The notes under the pieces were generated by a model, which was not told the origin of the DNA, did not search any database, and saw only the letters and a program-made list of their open reading frames with translations. A DNA stretch of 32,670 nucleotides from Legionella yabuuchiae (GTDB lineage: Bacteria; Pseudomonadota; Gammaproteobacteria; Legionellales; Legionellaceae): the NCBI RefSeq assembly GCF_900640115.1, contig NZ_CAAAIW010000029.1:1-32670 (forward strand). The letters run 5' to 3'. Position numbers and translations under genes: made by a program. Position 1 is the stretch's first letter; every line of letters starts with the position of its first letter. Shown piece after piece: positions 15,985 through 25,607 of the stretch.

Positions 15985-17284
15985 GGACAAGCGCCTCAAG
16001 TTCATCTGGTTCAACTGGGAGGCTCGATGTTAAATTTTGGTGCCCGGTTTTAGTCACCTGGATATCATCTTCAATGCGTACCCCAATTCCTAACCAACGA
16101 TCATCCACCAGGGGATGATCGGAGGGAATGTAAATTCCTGGCTCAACGGTTAATACCATACCCTCCTCTAAATGCCTCCATCCTTCGCCTTGTTTATAGG
16201 AACCACAATCATGGACATCCAGCCCTAGCCAATGTCCAGAATTATGCATGTAAAATTCTTTGTAGGCTCCTTGCTCGATGAGAATATCTACTTCTCCACG
16301 CAATACGCCGAGATCCACAAGACCCTGAGTTAAAATACGCACCATATGGGTTTGAATTTTATTCCAAGCTTTGCCAGGCCGCACCTGCTCAAGCCCTGCT
16401 TTTTGTGCGGTTAAGACCAATTCATAAATGGCTCGTTGCTCAGCAGTAAACATGCCATTTAAAGGATACGTTCGAGTAATGTCCGCGGCATAGTTTTCAT
16501 ATTCCCCGCCCGCATCAATCAAGACAAGATCTCCGTGTTTAAGAGGGGCATTATTCTCAGTGTAATGCAGTATACAAGCATTGTTACCGCTAGCCACGAT
16601 GGGATCATAAGCGACACTTCGACAACCTTCGCGAATAAACCCATACACCAGTTCAGCTTCTAGCTGGTATTCATATTGCGCACGAGAACACATAGCCATA
16701 GCCCTTCGATGGGCAGAAACTGAAATGGCTGCGGCTTTTTGCATTAAAGACAATTCAGCATCGCTTTTAAACAAGCGCAATTCACTAATGACGGGGGTAA
16801 CATCACAAAACGCTAGAGGCGCGTTAATCCCTTTACGAATCTGCCCCCTGACTTTATACCAAGCATGTTTAATTCGCTCATCCCAGTGCGGGTAGCGACC
16901 AAGGGGATAATAGATGGCTTTTTTTCCCGATAGTAATTCTGGCAAGCGATCATCACATTCTTCAATCGAGAACGCGGCATCAACGCCTAGCTCAGTCACC
17001 GCATCCGCTTGTCCAAGTCGATGCCCTGTCCATAATTCCTGAGTGGGATCTTTAGGGCGATTAAATAAGATGCTTTCCGTTGCTCTACCAGACGTGACGA
17101 CCAAAAGCCCATCGGGTTCATTAAAACCGGTTAAGTAATAAAAATCACTGTCCTGTCGAAAACGATAATGAGCGTCACCATTGCGCAGTGCTTCAGCTGC
17201 CGCGGGAATTAAAGCCACGGAGTCAGGCTGTAATTGCATCGCCACACTGTGACGACGGGCAATGTATTCATTTTTTGATATCAT
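15977..17284 (-). CDS. pepP: Xaa-Pro aminopeptidase P
   Basis: This metallopeptidase of family M24 removes an N-terminal residue when proline is second. It has an N-terminal creatinase-like domain (about 1-170) and the pita-bread catalytic domain. The five metal ligands are present: Asp257 (LIDAGGEY), Asp268 (AADITRTYP), His351 (HNSGHWLGLDVHD), Glu381 (TVEPGIYIP) and Glu405 (GVRIEDD). The 435 residues match E. coli PepP (441). GAAGGA precedes the ATG at 17284. It lies between ygfB and ubiH in an E. coli-like operon. Confidence 0.95.
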   Translation of the reverse strand: MISKNEYIARRHSVAMQLQPDSVALIPAAAEALRNGDAHYRFRQDSDFYYLTGFNEPDGLLVVTSGRATESILFNRPKDPTQELWTGHRLGQADAVTELGVDAAFSIEECDDRLPELLSGKKAIYYPLGRYPHWDERIKHAWYKVRGQIRKGINAPLAFCDVTPVISELRLFKSDAELSLMQKAAAISVSAHRRAMAMCSRAQYEYQLEAELVYGFIREGCRSVAYDPIVASGNNACILHYTENNAPLKHGDLVLIDAGGEYENYAADITRTYPLNGMFTAEQRAIYELVLTAQKAGLEQVRPGKAWNKIQTHMVRILTQGLVDLGVLRGEVDILIEQGAYKEFYMHNSGHWLGLDVHDCGSYKQGEGWRHLEEGMVLTVEPGIYIPSDHPLVDDRWLGIGVRIEDDIQVTKTGHQNLTSSLPVEPDELEALVRG

Positions 17285-17334
17285 AAAACGATCCTTCTCG
17301 TATCAAACCCTATGTCCAGATCAAGAAAATATTG

Positions 17335-17913
17335 TCAATGAGCTTTTTGCGTTTCATGTTCATGGAGGTTATTTTCTTTTAAATCCCCGTATATTCTCAA
17401 CACCGCCATGCGAGCGTACTCACTCACTTCCATTAACGCTCGTTCATCTTCTTCTTCAATCTTTAAGCTGTCATAATCTAACTTAGCGAATTCAGCAATG
17501 TGTTGAATCGCATCTTGTACTTCTTCTTCCTCAATTTGCTCGACGTCAACGCCTGCCATAACTAATCCTTGGATAAATCCTTCACACCACTCACTGAATG
17601 CTTGTGCTCGATGCGATAATAATTGATCCTCATCCGGTAACATGAGCTGAAACTCAAAATCAAGATTCGCAATTTGCTGTTGGCTGACGGCATAAACATC
17701 AAATAAGGCTAAAATAGCGGCACGGGAAGAGTCATCTATTTTAAGCATTAGTGCTCTTAAGTATTCTTCGCCCTTGTGTGTGGCGCCAGCACATAGATAA
17801 CCACACATCATTCCATGAAGCTCACTTCCTGAGATCGGGATATCTAGAGAAGAAATCGAATCAATAAACGTTTGATATTCGGGCAGGTGTGAGGACACAC
17901 TACTTGCAGACAT
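17335..17913 (-). CDS. ygfB: YgfB/UPF0149 family protein
   Basis: The 192-residue acidic, helical cytoplasmic protein belongs to the UPF0149 (YgfB/YecA) family by its pattern GSELHGMMCGYLCAGA near residues 28-43, the SEWCEGFIQGLVMAG stretch and the acidic DALQHIAEF-like region (DAIQHIAEFAKLDYDS). The biochemical role is poorly known; a Pseudomonas YgfB has been linked to transcriptional control. It heads the pepP-ubiH-ubiI run, 50 bp upstream of pepP, and diverges from zapA, as in E. coli. The ribosome site at its ATG is weak (AGG about 7 nt away). Confidence 0.9.
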   Translation of the reverse strand: MSASSVSSHLPEYQTFIDSISSLDIPISGSELHGMMCGYLCAGATHKGEEYLRALMLKIDDSSRAAILALFDVYAVSQQQIANLDFEFQLMLPDEDQLLSHRAQAFSEWCEGFIQGLVMAGVDVEQIEEEEVQDAIQHIAEFAKLDYDSLKIEEEDERALMEVSEYARMAVLRIYGDLKENNLHEHETQKAH

Positions 17914-17969
17914 AAGATAACCTATTACAAAAACTCCTATAATAACTGATTTGCTCGCTCAAACCAAAA

Positions 17970-17998
17970 TTGTTACTATTTGAACCATGCTGTAACAT
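17970..17998 (+). promoter_or_regulatory. Predicted zapA promoter
   Basis: TTGTTA (17970-17975) and TAACAT (17993-17998) are 17 bp apart in the 101-bp gap between divergent ygfB and zapA, giving a very short leader before the zapA ATG at 18015. Confidence 0.45.
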
Positions 17999-18014
17999 CT
18001 TCCAAGAGCTTACT

Positions 18015-18326
18015 ATGACGAAAACCAAATCCTGTACCATACGCCTGCTCAATAAAGTCTACAACATCAAATGTCCAGAAGATGAGGTGGAAAACCTGAC
18101 GCTTGCAGCTGCGCAATTAAATAATCATATGATTGAAAATAAGAGAAAATTCCACAATTTGGATGACTTTCAAGCGCTACTACTCGCCGCATTGCACGTC
18201 AGTAATGATTTAATTCACTGCCAGGCCAAACAAGAAGAACGCCAAAAACAGCTCGCACAATTTATTAATTCTCTAGAGACAAAAATTAGCCAAGCAACCG
18301 AAGAAACTGCACTGGAAATGGTGTGA
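18015..18326 (+). CDS. zapA: Cell division protein ZapA
   Basis: ZapA binds FtsZ and bundles protofilaments at the division ring. The 103-residue protein has the ZapA layout: an N-terminal FtsZ-binding beta-rich part (CTIRLLNKVYNIKCPEDEVE) followed by a long helix (residues ~35-100) for dimerisation with VSNDLIHCQAK-type heptads. I chose ATG at 18015, preceded by AAGAG; a TTG at 17970 would add a non-homologous extension and would overlap the promoter. It is divergent from ygfB as in E. coli. The E. coli gene is followed by 6S RNA; here parC ends 7 bp away on the other strand, leaving no room for it. Confidence 0.92.
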   Translation: MTKTKSCTIRLLNKVYNIKCPEDEVENLTLAAAQLNNHMIENKRKFHNLDDFQALLLAALHVSNDLIHCQAKQEERQKQLAQFINSLETKISQATEETALEMV

Positions 18327-18333
18327 CCTAAAG

Positions 18334-20580
18334 CTAATTTGAAGCATTGCTACAAGCCAACGCGGTCGGATTCTGGAGTCCTCTGGGTAGTTTATTGCCC
18401 CGACGTCCACGCTCGCCATGATAATGAATCAAATCGTCTTCTTTAAGGGTAAAATGTCGTTTCCCGGCATGAACCGTGAGAGCATATCCAGGCGCTAGCG
18501 CCTGGATATCAACCACATATTCTTCGCGGGCTGCCGCTTTAGACGATGGAATGTGAATCAGCTTATTGCCTTTGCCGCGAGAAAGTTCTGGCAACTCCAT
18601 AGCGGAAAAAATGAGCAATCGTCCAGTATTCGTAACACAAGCAATGCGGGCCTCCTCTTTCACAAGCATTGCTCTCGGTGGCAACACCAAGCTATTATCA
18701 GGAAGCTTTAAACAGGCTTTACCATTACGGTTTTTAACATAGAGTTCATTTAATCGCGCCAGAAATCCATAGCCTGCGTCACTGGCTAAGAGCACCCAAT
18801 CCTCGGGATCACCACTCGCTAAAGCTATAAACGAAACTCCATCGGCTGGATTCAATTTTCCAGTTAGAGGTTCACCTTGGCCGCGCGCAGAAGGCAACGT
18901 GTGACCTGGAAGGCTATAGACTTTACCCTCTCCATCAAAAAATAAAATTTGCTGATTGGTGCGTGCGTTGGTTTGGGCTTTAAATTCATCCCCTGCTTTG
19001 TAATTTAATTCTTTTCCATCCACATCATGCCCTTTTGCAGCACGAATCCAGCCTTTTTGAGAAAGAACGACGGTAATGGGCTCATTGGGTAAAATATCTT
19101 CTTCTTTTAAAGCCTGCGAATCCTCACGTTCAATAATGGGCGAACGTCTTGAATCGCCAAAACGATCGCGGTCCGATTTAATTTCTTCTTTCACCAGAGT
19201 ACGGAGTTTTTGCTCACTAGCAAGTACACCTTCCAAAAAATCCCGTTCTTGTTGCAATTCATCGCGTTCTGCTGTTAACTTAAATTCCTCAAGCTTCGCC
19301 AAGTGACGTAATTTCGTATCTAAAATGGCATCCGCTTGTCGCTCGGTCAGGTTGAAACGCACCATCAACGCGCCTTTAGGCTCATCGGATTCGCGAATAA
19401 TTTGAATGACTTCATCCAAATTTAAGTAAGCGATGAGTAATCCTTCAAGCACATGCAACCTATCTAAGACTTTATCTAGGCGATACGAAAGCCGTTTTTT
19501 TACCGTACTTAATCGAAACGAAAGCCACTCTTTAATAATCGTTAAAAGATTTTTTACCTGCGGCTTGCCATCGAGTCCAATCATATTAAAGTTAATGCGA
19601 TAACTTCGTTCTAGATCAGTTGTTGCAAATAAATGAAGCATGACCCCATCAACATCAACGCGATTTGAGCGAGGAATAACCACCAGTCGAGTGGGGTGTT
19701 CATGGTCAGATTCATCGCGAATGTCATCTATCATGGGCAGCTTTTTTTGCTGCATTTGAGCTGCAATCTGCTCCACAATTTTCGCGCCAGAAACCTGATA
19801 AGGCAGAGCCGTTATCACAATATTATGGTGTTCAAGGTGATAGACCGCTCGCATTTTAATGGACCCTGTACCGATGTCATATATCGTGCGAATCGTATCT
19901 TCAGGAGTGATGATTTCTGCACTGGTGGGAAAATCTGGCCCTTTAATGAACGTTAAAATATCATCTAACTCTGAATTAGGATGTTCAAGCACTCGAATGC
20001 AGGCATTCGCAACTTCGGTCAGGTTATGGGGAAGAATATCAGACGACATTCCTACGGCAATGCCAGTTGCACCGTTTAACAACACATTCGGTAATCTGGC
20101 GGGTAAAAGCGCTGGTTCTTGTAAAGTACCATCAAAATTATCCACCCAATCCACGGTCCCTTGTTGTAATTCAGATAGCAGCAATTCCGCGTAATTAGAC
20201 AATCTAGCTTCGGTGTAACGCATGGCAGCAAAGGATTTGGGATCATCCGCCGAACCCCAGTTTCCTTGACCATCCACTAAAGGATAGCGATAAGAAAACG
20301 GTTGCGCCATTAAGACCATGGCTTCATAACAGGCAGAGTCCCCATGAGGATGAAATTTACCGAGCACATCCCCCACCGTACGGGCTGATTTTTTATATTT
20401 AGCACTCGCCTTAAGCCCAAGTTCACTCATGGCATACACAATTCGCCGTTGTACCGGTTTAAACCCATCGGCAATGCTCGGCAATGCTCGATCTAAAATG
20501 ACATACATCGAATAATCAAGGTAGGCTTTTTCAGTAAATTCAGTTAAAGGTTTTCGTTCAATAACGTCATTTGTGGTCAT
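18334..20580 (-). CDS. parC: DNA topoisomerase IV subunit A
   Basis: ParC with ParE decatenates sister chromosomes. The breakage-reunion domain opens with [20 protein letters not shown]; the catalytic Tyr122 lies in [11 protein letters not shown]. Residues at the quinolone-sensitive positions are wild-type-like (Ser82 and Glu86 in [11 protein letters not shown]). The C-terminal part carries weak beta-pinwheel blades and is short, as for ParC rather than GyrA (which has the GQRGGKG box; none seen). I chose the ATG at 20580, giving 748 residues (E. coli 752); an upstream ATG at 20634 adds 18 unlike residues. Neither has a strong ribosome site. No parE is in the window. Confidence 0.93.
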   Translation of the reverse strand: MTTNDVIERKPLTEFTEKAYLDYSMYVILDRALPSIADGFKPVQRRIVYAMSELGLKASAKYKKSARTVGDVLGKFHPHGDSACYEAMVLMAQPFSYRYPLVDGQGNWGSADDPKSFAAMRYTEARLSNYAELLLSELQQGTVDWVDNFDGTLQEPALLPARLPNVLLNGATGIAVGMSSDILPHNLTEVANACIRVLEHPNSELDDILTFIKGPDFPTSAEIITPEDTIRTIYDIGTGSIKMRAVYHLEHHNIVITALPYQVSGAKIVEQIAAQMQQKKLPMIDDIRDESDHEHPTRLVVIPRSNRVDVDGVMLHLFATTDLERSYRINFNMIGLDGKPQVKNLLTIIKEWLSFRLSTVKKRLSYRLDKVLDRLHVLEGLLIAYLNLDEVIQIIRESDEPKGALMVRFNLTERQADAILDTKLRHLAKLEEFKLTAERDELQQERDFLEGVLASEQKLRTLVKEEIKSDRDRFGDSRRSPIIEREDSQALKEEDILPNEPITVVLSQKGWIRAAKGHDVDGKELNYKAGDEFKAQTNARTNQQILFFDGEGKVYSLPGHTLPSARGQGEPLTGKLNPADGVSFIALASGDPEDWVLLASDAGYGFLARLNELYVKNRNGKACLKLPDNSLVLPPRAMLVKEEARIACVTNTGRLLIFSAMELPELSRGKGNKLIHIPSSKAAAREEYVVDIQALAPGYALTVHAGKRHFTLKEDDLIHYHGERGRRGNKLPRGLQNPTALACSNASN

Positions 20581-20809
20581 AGGCGTTTTGTATCTTTCGC
20601 TAGAATGGATAACGTGTAGTTTAACAGAAAACATTCACCGCTGCTAAGAACCTAAATCTATCAGCCTGAGTGCTTTTGTGAATAACTTATGAAGCATCCG
20701 TGCACTTTGAAACCAGATTTTTGTAAGTTATTGATTTTAAATCACTTAATTTAAATGCGGTGCGTTTAGTCGTTATTCTTTTCTGTGGATAACTTTGTGA
20801 GTTTTGGGT
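20581..20809. other. AT-rich parC-rlmKL spacer with DnaA-box-like sites
   Basis: This spacer holds a perfect DnaA-box match, TGTGGATAA (20784-20792), a one-mismatch copy TGTGAATAA (20677-20685) and a two-mismatch copy AATGGATAA (20605-20613), all in the same orientation. It lies between two same-strand genes, so it must also carry the parC promoter. Whether DnaA binds is unknown. Confidence 0.45.
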
Positions 20810-22915
20810 TCATATTTTTTTTATACGATAACAATAATGAATCCGTTTGCTGCGCTTAAAGTCTTCATCAATTGTAGCTAAGGTAATATCCTCTACGTCG
20901 TATCGTTCGAATACCTCTGGCGCCATTTTAAAACGCTTAAAATTGGTTGAGAAATATAACACACCATCCTCATGTAATAGCTGCATGGCGGCAACTATAA
21001 GCGACACATGATCGCGTTGAATGTCCAACGTAGTGTTCATCCGCTTAGAATTAGAAAAACTTGGGGGATCTAAAAAAATCACATCGAAGTGATCACGACA
21101 TCGATTTAACCACTCTAAGCAGTCATACTGAATAAACTGATGACGAGCAATATCCAGGTCGTTGAGTTTGAAATTCTCTTTAGCCCATTCTAAATAGGTT
21201 TTTGATAAATCAACATTCGTCGTGATTGCTCCCGCCAAAGCGGCATGAACGCTGGCCGTAGCTGTATAACAAAAGCAGTTTAAAAAACGAACGTCTTTTG
21301 GCAGCGTGGCAAACGTCATACGTAAGGGGCGATGGTCTAAAAATAAGCCTGTATCTAAATAATCGCGCAAATTTACTTTGAACTTAGCCTGTCCCTCTTG
21401 CACCACCATGGTTTGCTGGGTTTTACTGACCTTCTCATATTGGCTTTTTCCTTTCTGCATTCGCCGTTGCTTCACCACCATACGATCCGGAGAAACATTC
21501 AACACGTTAGGCACAATTTGCATCACATCTAAACTTCGTCGTTCTGCTTTATGCGCCGGAACCGAAGCGGGTGGTGCATACTCTTGCACCACCACATGAC
21601 CATCGTAATAGTCGATCGCAAAGGCGTATTCCGGTAGATCCGCATCATATATCCGATAACAACTGACTTGGTTACGCTTAGCCCATTTCTTTAGATGGGT
21701 GACGTTTTTTTGTAAGCGATTGGCAAACATCTGCGCGCTTTCATTTAATCGTCCACCGGCTTGATCTTTTAATTGATTGCCTTGAATCGTAAGACAATAC
21801 AATTTGCACTCTAGAGGCCCATTAAAGAATGTATATTGTTTACTAGAACGAAGTCCTGTGGCCTTCGCCAGCAATGGATTAGACGTTAAAAAGGCCGCTT
21901 CATAGCACTGAAATCGCTCAAACATGACTGTTCCAAAGGTTTGATACAGTGGGATAAGTTCTGTAGCCTCACCTAGACGCTCACCATACGGCGGGTTTGC
22001 GATCAGTAATCCTTTTTCTGCAATAGGCTCTAGGGTTTCAATTGGCTTAACGTCAAACGACACCAGTGTTGCAACACCAGCACGCTTAGCATTGTCGCGG
22101 GCAATTTGAATCAACCGGGGGTTCGTATCGGTGCCAAGAAATTTAATGTTGACGGGTTTAACTTCTCTTAACGCTTGAGCTCGAATCTTTTCCCAAAGTG
22201 ACGGTTGATGCGAAACCCAATGACTGAGTGACTGATCGGTTCGTAACAGTCCAGGAGCGATACGAGCCGCCATCATCGCACCCTCAATCATTAGCGTTCC
22301 GGAACCGCAAAATGGGTCTTGTAAAGCAAATCCTTTAGCAGCAAGCTTAGGCCAATTGGCTCTGAACAGTATAGCCGCGGCCACATTTTCTTTTAAAGGA
22401 GCAGAACCAGCGTCTTTACGGTATCCACGTTGGTGCAAGCTATATCCAGTCAGATCAAAACTAACGGTCAAAGTGTTTTGTTTCAAATAAGCGTGTAACA
22501 GAATATTAGGGTTATGCCGTTCAATAGTAGGGCGTTGATTTTGGAGTTTACGGAAATGATCAACAATTGCATCTTTAACAATTTGAGCGCCGTACATGGA
22601 GTTTCGTATCTGGGCTGACGAACCATGAAATTCGATGGCTAAAGTTTTACTGGAAGTAAACACCGTTTGCCAGGCAAACTCACTGCATAATTTATAGATG
22701 GTTTGTTCATTATGAGCCTCGCCGTTAAATAATATGAGTTGCACGCGATTTGCCAATCGTGACCAAAGGCAAATATGGTAGATTGCAGCTAAGTTAGCAT
22801 CGCCATATACGCCTTGTGGGCTTACTCGTGAAACATGAAGCCCCAACGATTTCAATTCTTCTTCTAATAAGTATTCTAAGCCCTTTGGACAACTAATAAA
22901 CAGAGAATAATTCAT
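20810..22915 (-). CDS. rlmKL: Bifunctional 23S rRNA methyltransferase RlmKL
   Basis: This fused enzyme makes m2G2445 (N-terminal RlmL part) and m7G2069 (C-terminal RlmK part) in 23S rRNA. A THUMP region (about 45-155) is followed by the first Rossmann methyltransferase with LQDPFCGSGTLMIEGA (198-213) and the catalytic NPPYGERLGE (307-316). The second methyltransferase has FLNCFCYTATASVHAALAG (544-562) and FLDPPSFSNSKRM (614-626). The 701 residues match E. coli (702). Its start overlaps the darP stop by four bases (ATGA). The spacer downstream of it carries DnaA-like sites. Confidence 0.96.
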   Translation of the reverse strand: MNYSLFISCPKGLEYLLEEELKSLGLHVSRVSPQGVYGDANLAAIYHICLWSRLANRVQLILFNGEAHNEQTIYKLCSEFAWQTVFTSSKTLAIEFHGSSAQIRNSMYGAQIVKDAIVDHFRKLQNQRPTIERHNPNILLHAYLKQNTLTVSFDLTGYSLHQRGYRKDAGSAPLKENVAAAILFRANWPKLAAKGFALQDPFCGSGTLMIEGAMMAARIAPGLLRTDQSLSHWVSHQPSLWEKIRAQALREVKPVNIKFLGTDTNPRLIQIARDNAKRAGVATLVSFDVKPIETLEPIAEKGLLIANPPYGERLGEATELIPLYQTFGTVMFERFQCYEAAFLTSNPLLAKATGLRSSKQYTFFNGPLECKLYCLTIQGNQLKDQAGGRLNESAQMFANRLQKNVTHLKKWAKRNQVSCYRIYDADLPEYAFAIDYYDGHVVVQEYAPPASVPAHKAERRSLDVMQIVPNVLNVSPDRMVVKQRRMQKGKSQYEKVSKTQQTMVVQEGQAKFKVNLRDYLDTGLFLDHRPLRMTFATLPKDVRFLNCFCYTATASVHAALAGAITTNVDLSKTYLEWAKENFKLNDLDIARHQFIQYDCLEWLNRCRDHFDVIFLDPPSFSNSKRMNTTLDIQRDHVSLIVAAMQLLHEDGVLYFSTNFKRFKMAPEVFERYDVEDITLATIDEDFKRSKRIHYCYRIKKI

Positions 22916-23394
22916 GACATAACAGACCTAAGATAACGAAACAATGCTTTGCTAGCACCAGTATTTTTTTCCTTTTGCAGCTCATCCGTTGCTTTTTTAA
23001 TGAGCTGCCGCAATCCTTGAACATCTTCTGGATGGTAACACTCCACAAACTCCGTTAGCGCTTCACGGCCACCATGAATGAGGCGGTCACGCCAAAGTTC
23101 GATTTGATGAAACACCGCCGTTTTTGCTTTATCTTCAGCCAATAACTGCTCATATTCAGCAATAATTTCATCGCTATTAGCGGCACGCATCAGCTTTCCA
23201 ATCAACTGTGCCTGGCGACGTAATGCCCCATGACTTTTGATGGTTTTTGCCGTCATTATCGCTTGTTTTAACGCATCCGGAAGGGATAATGTATCCAGTT
23301 TTTCTTGGCTTAATTCAACAAGCTTTACGCCAATTTTTTGTAGCGATTCGGCTTCGTTTTTAAGTTGGGTTTTACTTTTTGGTTCATCCGTCAT
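22912..23394 (-). CDS. darP: Ribosome-associated protein DarP (YjgA family)
   Basis: DarP/YjgA (DUF615) binds late 50S subunit precursors and helps their maturation. The 160-residue helical protein carries the family pattern KTQLKNEAESLQKIGVKLVE and the stretch KSHGALRRQAQLIGKLMR, followed by IELWRDRLIHGGREALTEF. I chose ATG at 23394; a TTG at 23409 would add five residues. It is coupled to rlmKL by an ATGA overlap. Two genes for 50S maturation in one transcript suggest a common supply of ribosome-biogenesis factors. Confidence 0.9.
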   Translation of the reverse strand: MTDEPKSKTQLKNEAESLQKIGVKLVELSQEKLDTLSLPDALKQAIMTAKTIKSHGALRRQAQLIGKLMRAANSDEIIAEYEQLLAEDKAKTAVFHQIELWRDRLIHGGREALTEFVECYHPEDVQGLRQLIKKATDELQKEKNTGASKALFRYLRSVMS

Positions 23395-23459
23395 GGGGTC
23401 ATTCCACAATAGTCAAAATTGTATTTCCATCGTCATTTCAGTTCCGATGACTTGCATGT

Positions 23460-24371
23460 CTAAGCACTGAGTCTTTGTTCCACATCATAGTGAAAGGATT
23501 CTTTCGATGAGCGGAAATGAAGATAAGTTCGCCCAATCGCAAAAAAATTATAGATTAGAATACAAAGCAGTAAAGAATGAAGCCAGGTCACGGTTAATTT
23601 GGTGAATAACGGTATAGTAATGAATACCCCGATACACCCAGATAGACTTAAAATTAGGGTTTTCTTCAAGGGAATTTTATCATGTTTTAGAAATACCAAT
23701 GTCGTTAAAGGTTGCTGTAAGGCGCCTGCCGTCGTCATAATCGGGAAAGCCACGACAGGTGAAACATTTAAAATAAATAAAACCCCCTGCACCATAACAA
23801 ATAACCCTATGCCCACAGAAGTCAGACCACCGCAGACGATCATGGCAAAAAAGCCCGCAACAAGCCTCCAAGAATTTAGTGCGGAAAGCTCACCGCCAAC
23901 AGGAATGATGCGGAATTGATGACACAGCAATAATATAATCAGCATTAAGAAACAACACACCATGGCAAAGCGTATGGTTTGCTTGCTTAAACGACTCACA
24001 ATAGCACCACCCAGTAAGCCTCCTATGCAGGTTCCAATCACCAATGTTAGGAGGGTGGTGATATCCACATCAATGAGTTGCATAAAAAAAAGAGACTCGA
24101 TGGTCCCTGGAATAACTTGCGCCCCGTTATTTACAGCGGGTAACTCATCGTCTTTAAACGTTCCGAGCATCTTGGCAAGAGCCACATTGACCGCAAAACT
24201 ACCAACACCAACGGTATCGGCAATAAAAGCTACAACTCCGCTGACACTGAGCTTTAGATATTGAACAGGACTCAGTTCAACAGGGGGTTGGCGGCAGAGT
24301 TTAAAAATCATGACCGCCACGCAAATTAGGGTCAAAAGGATTATCGCGAACACTATTAAACTGATGGCCAT
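23460..24371 (-). CDS. TauE/SafE family membrane permease
   Basis: The 303-residue protein has about eight hydrophobic segments (1-24, 40-58, 104-125, 135-152, 168-182, 185-205, 237-255, 262-282). The arrangement VSGVVAFIADTVGVGSFAVN in the first half and a matching GLTSVGIGLFVMVQGVLFI/FPIMTTAGALQQ half resembles the TauE/SafE sulfite or sulfonate exporter family, which has a two-fold repeat. The substrate cannot be read from sequence. It stands alone, 51 bp or more from its neighbours, on the same strand as darP. The ATG at 24371 is the only plausible start. Confidence 0.8.
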   Translation of the reverse strand: MAISLIVFAIILLTLICVAVMIFKLCRQPPVELSPVQYLKLSVSGVVAFIADTVGVGSFAVNVALAKMLGTFKDDELPAVNNGAQVIPGTIESLFFMQLIDVDITTLLTLVIGTCIGGLLGGAIVSRLSKQTIRFAMVCCFLMLIILLLCHQFRIIPVGGELSALNSWRLVAGFFAMIVCGGLTSVGIGLFVMVQGVLFILNVSPVVAFPIMTTAGALQQPLTTLVFLKHDKIPLKKTLILSLSGCIGVFITIPLFTKLTVTWLHSLLLCILIYNFFAIGRTYLHFRSSKESFHYDVEQRLSA

Positions 24372-24575
24372 TTTAAACTCTTAGAAATTTTAAGCCTCTA
24401 GGTAATACGTGATACCTAAGTTATTTTGCCATTAAGTTAAGGATTTTTATCTTTCCCTCGAAGGCTCAAATCTATCTTGTTCTGGACATGGCAGATGAAC
24501 TCTCAGCCTTTACAAGGCGACAGAGTCTAACAAACCATATGATAATTTAGCAAGTAAAAAGTTTAATAAATGAAC

Positions 24576-24606
24576 AAAAAATCACTTAGAAATTCATTCC
24601 TTTCTA
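24576..24606 (-). terminator. Weak terminator after wrbA
   Basis: On the minus strand, TAGAAA and TTTCTA form a 6-bp stem with an 8-base loop, followed after a few bases by a run of six T. The stem is AT-rich, so termination would be weak. Confidence 0.35.
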
Positions 24607-24613
24607 GGCTGGG

Positions 24614-25213
24614 TTAACCAAACAACCGCTTTGCCAGCTTAGCCACATGCTCCCCCTGTGCTCTGGCCAACTCTTTTTCAAGATTGCTTGGGGTTCGACT
24701 TCCATCAGCGCCCGCAAGGGTCGCGGCCCCATAAGGCGAACCTCCACGAACCTCACTAATATTCGTTAAGCCATCAGCCGAGTAGGGAAGTCCAACAATG
24801 ATAAAGCCATGATGGGCTAACGTGTTCCAAAAAGAAGTAATGGTTGTTTCGTTTCCACCTCCGGTGCCTGTAGACGTAAAAACGCTGCCTATTTTTCCAA
24901 TTAAATCACCATTCATCCACATTTTACCGGTTTGATCAAGATAATTACGCATTTGTGCGGCCATATTGCCAAAGCGGGTTGGAGTACCAAAAATAATGGC
25001 ATCGTACTCTTTCAAGTCCTCCGGTTTTGAAACTGGAGCCTCTTGATCCAGTTTTACACCGGCATTTTTAGCGACATCTTCCGGCATGGTTTCAGGCACA
25101 CGCTTTAAATCAACGTCGATACCATCAACTTTAGAAACGCCTTTAACCACTTCTTTTGCTAAGGTTTCAACATGTCCATAACTTGAGTAATAAAGCACCA
25201 TTATTTTTGCCAT
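24614..25213 (-). CDS. wrbA: NAD(P)H:quinone oxidoreductase, WrbA flavoprotein
   Basis: This FMN-dependent two-electron quinone reductase protects against semiquinone radicals. The flavodoxin-like fold begins [20 protein letters not shown] (FMN phosphate loop). Other WrbA marks are [20 protein letters not shown] (near residues 75-94), [34 protein letters not shown] and the C-terminal [15 protein letters not shown]. The 199 residues match E. coli WrbA (198). AGAGGA precedes the ATG. Confidence 0.97.
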   Translation of the reverse strand: MAKIMVLYYSSYGHVETLAKEVVKGVSKVDGIDVDLKRVPETMPEDVAKNAGVKLDQEAPVSKPEDLKEYDAIIFGTPTRFGNMAAQMRNYLDQTGKMWMNGDLIGKIGSVFTSTGTGGGNETTITSFWNTLAHHGFIIVGLPYSADGLTNISEVRGGSPYGAATLAGADGSRTPSNLEKELARAQGEHVAKLAKRLFG

Positions 25214-25607
25214 AACATCCTCTGTTTTTTTTAATTTTTTTTTATCTTATGATTTTGGAATAATACTCGTTAAAGTCAAGGCCAAGGAAACAGAGCAGAA
25301 TCACACTTTACTAAGCAATAGATTATTTGTGTATTAATTGCACTTATTGGTATGCACGACTGTCCCACCATAAATTTATGTGCACTTATAAGCATAGTTG
25401 ACCTTTCTAACTCAAAACTCGTCGTTGCGAGCCATGGCGAAGCAATCCAGTTCGATGTTTTTAATGCACATCGGCCTGGATTGCTTCACTTCGTTCGCAA
25501 AGACGTCATTTTGATGGGACAGCCCTGAATGGTATGAGAGTTTTTATCCTTGGCTATAATTCTTGTGGTACAATCACACGGTTATGTTATCTTCAAGAAA
25601 GGTTGAT
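25214..25607. other. Intergenic region with palindromic repeat
   Basis: This 394-bp divergent spacer between wrbA and a thioredoxin-like gene contains the large imperfect palindrome at 25420-25505. Outside that, short CTGTCCCACC-like (about 25359) and GATGGGACAG-like (about 25513) sequences form a further outer inverted pair. A TATAAT (25555-25560) precedes the downstream gene, without a good -35 box. Confidence 0.5.
25420..25505. repeat. 86-bp imperfect palindrome of the CGTCATTGCGAG type
   Basis: Left arm 25420-25450 and right arm 25476-25505 pair along almost their whole length with a few mismatches; both end in GAAGCAATCCAG and its complement around a 25-base spacer. The sequence resembles the dispersed palindromes seen in Legionella, Rickettsia and related genomes (CGTCATTGCGAGCGAAGCG family), from memory. 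It sits between divergent genes. Confidence 0.65.
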
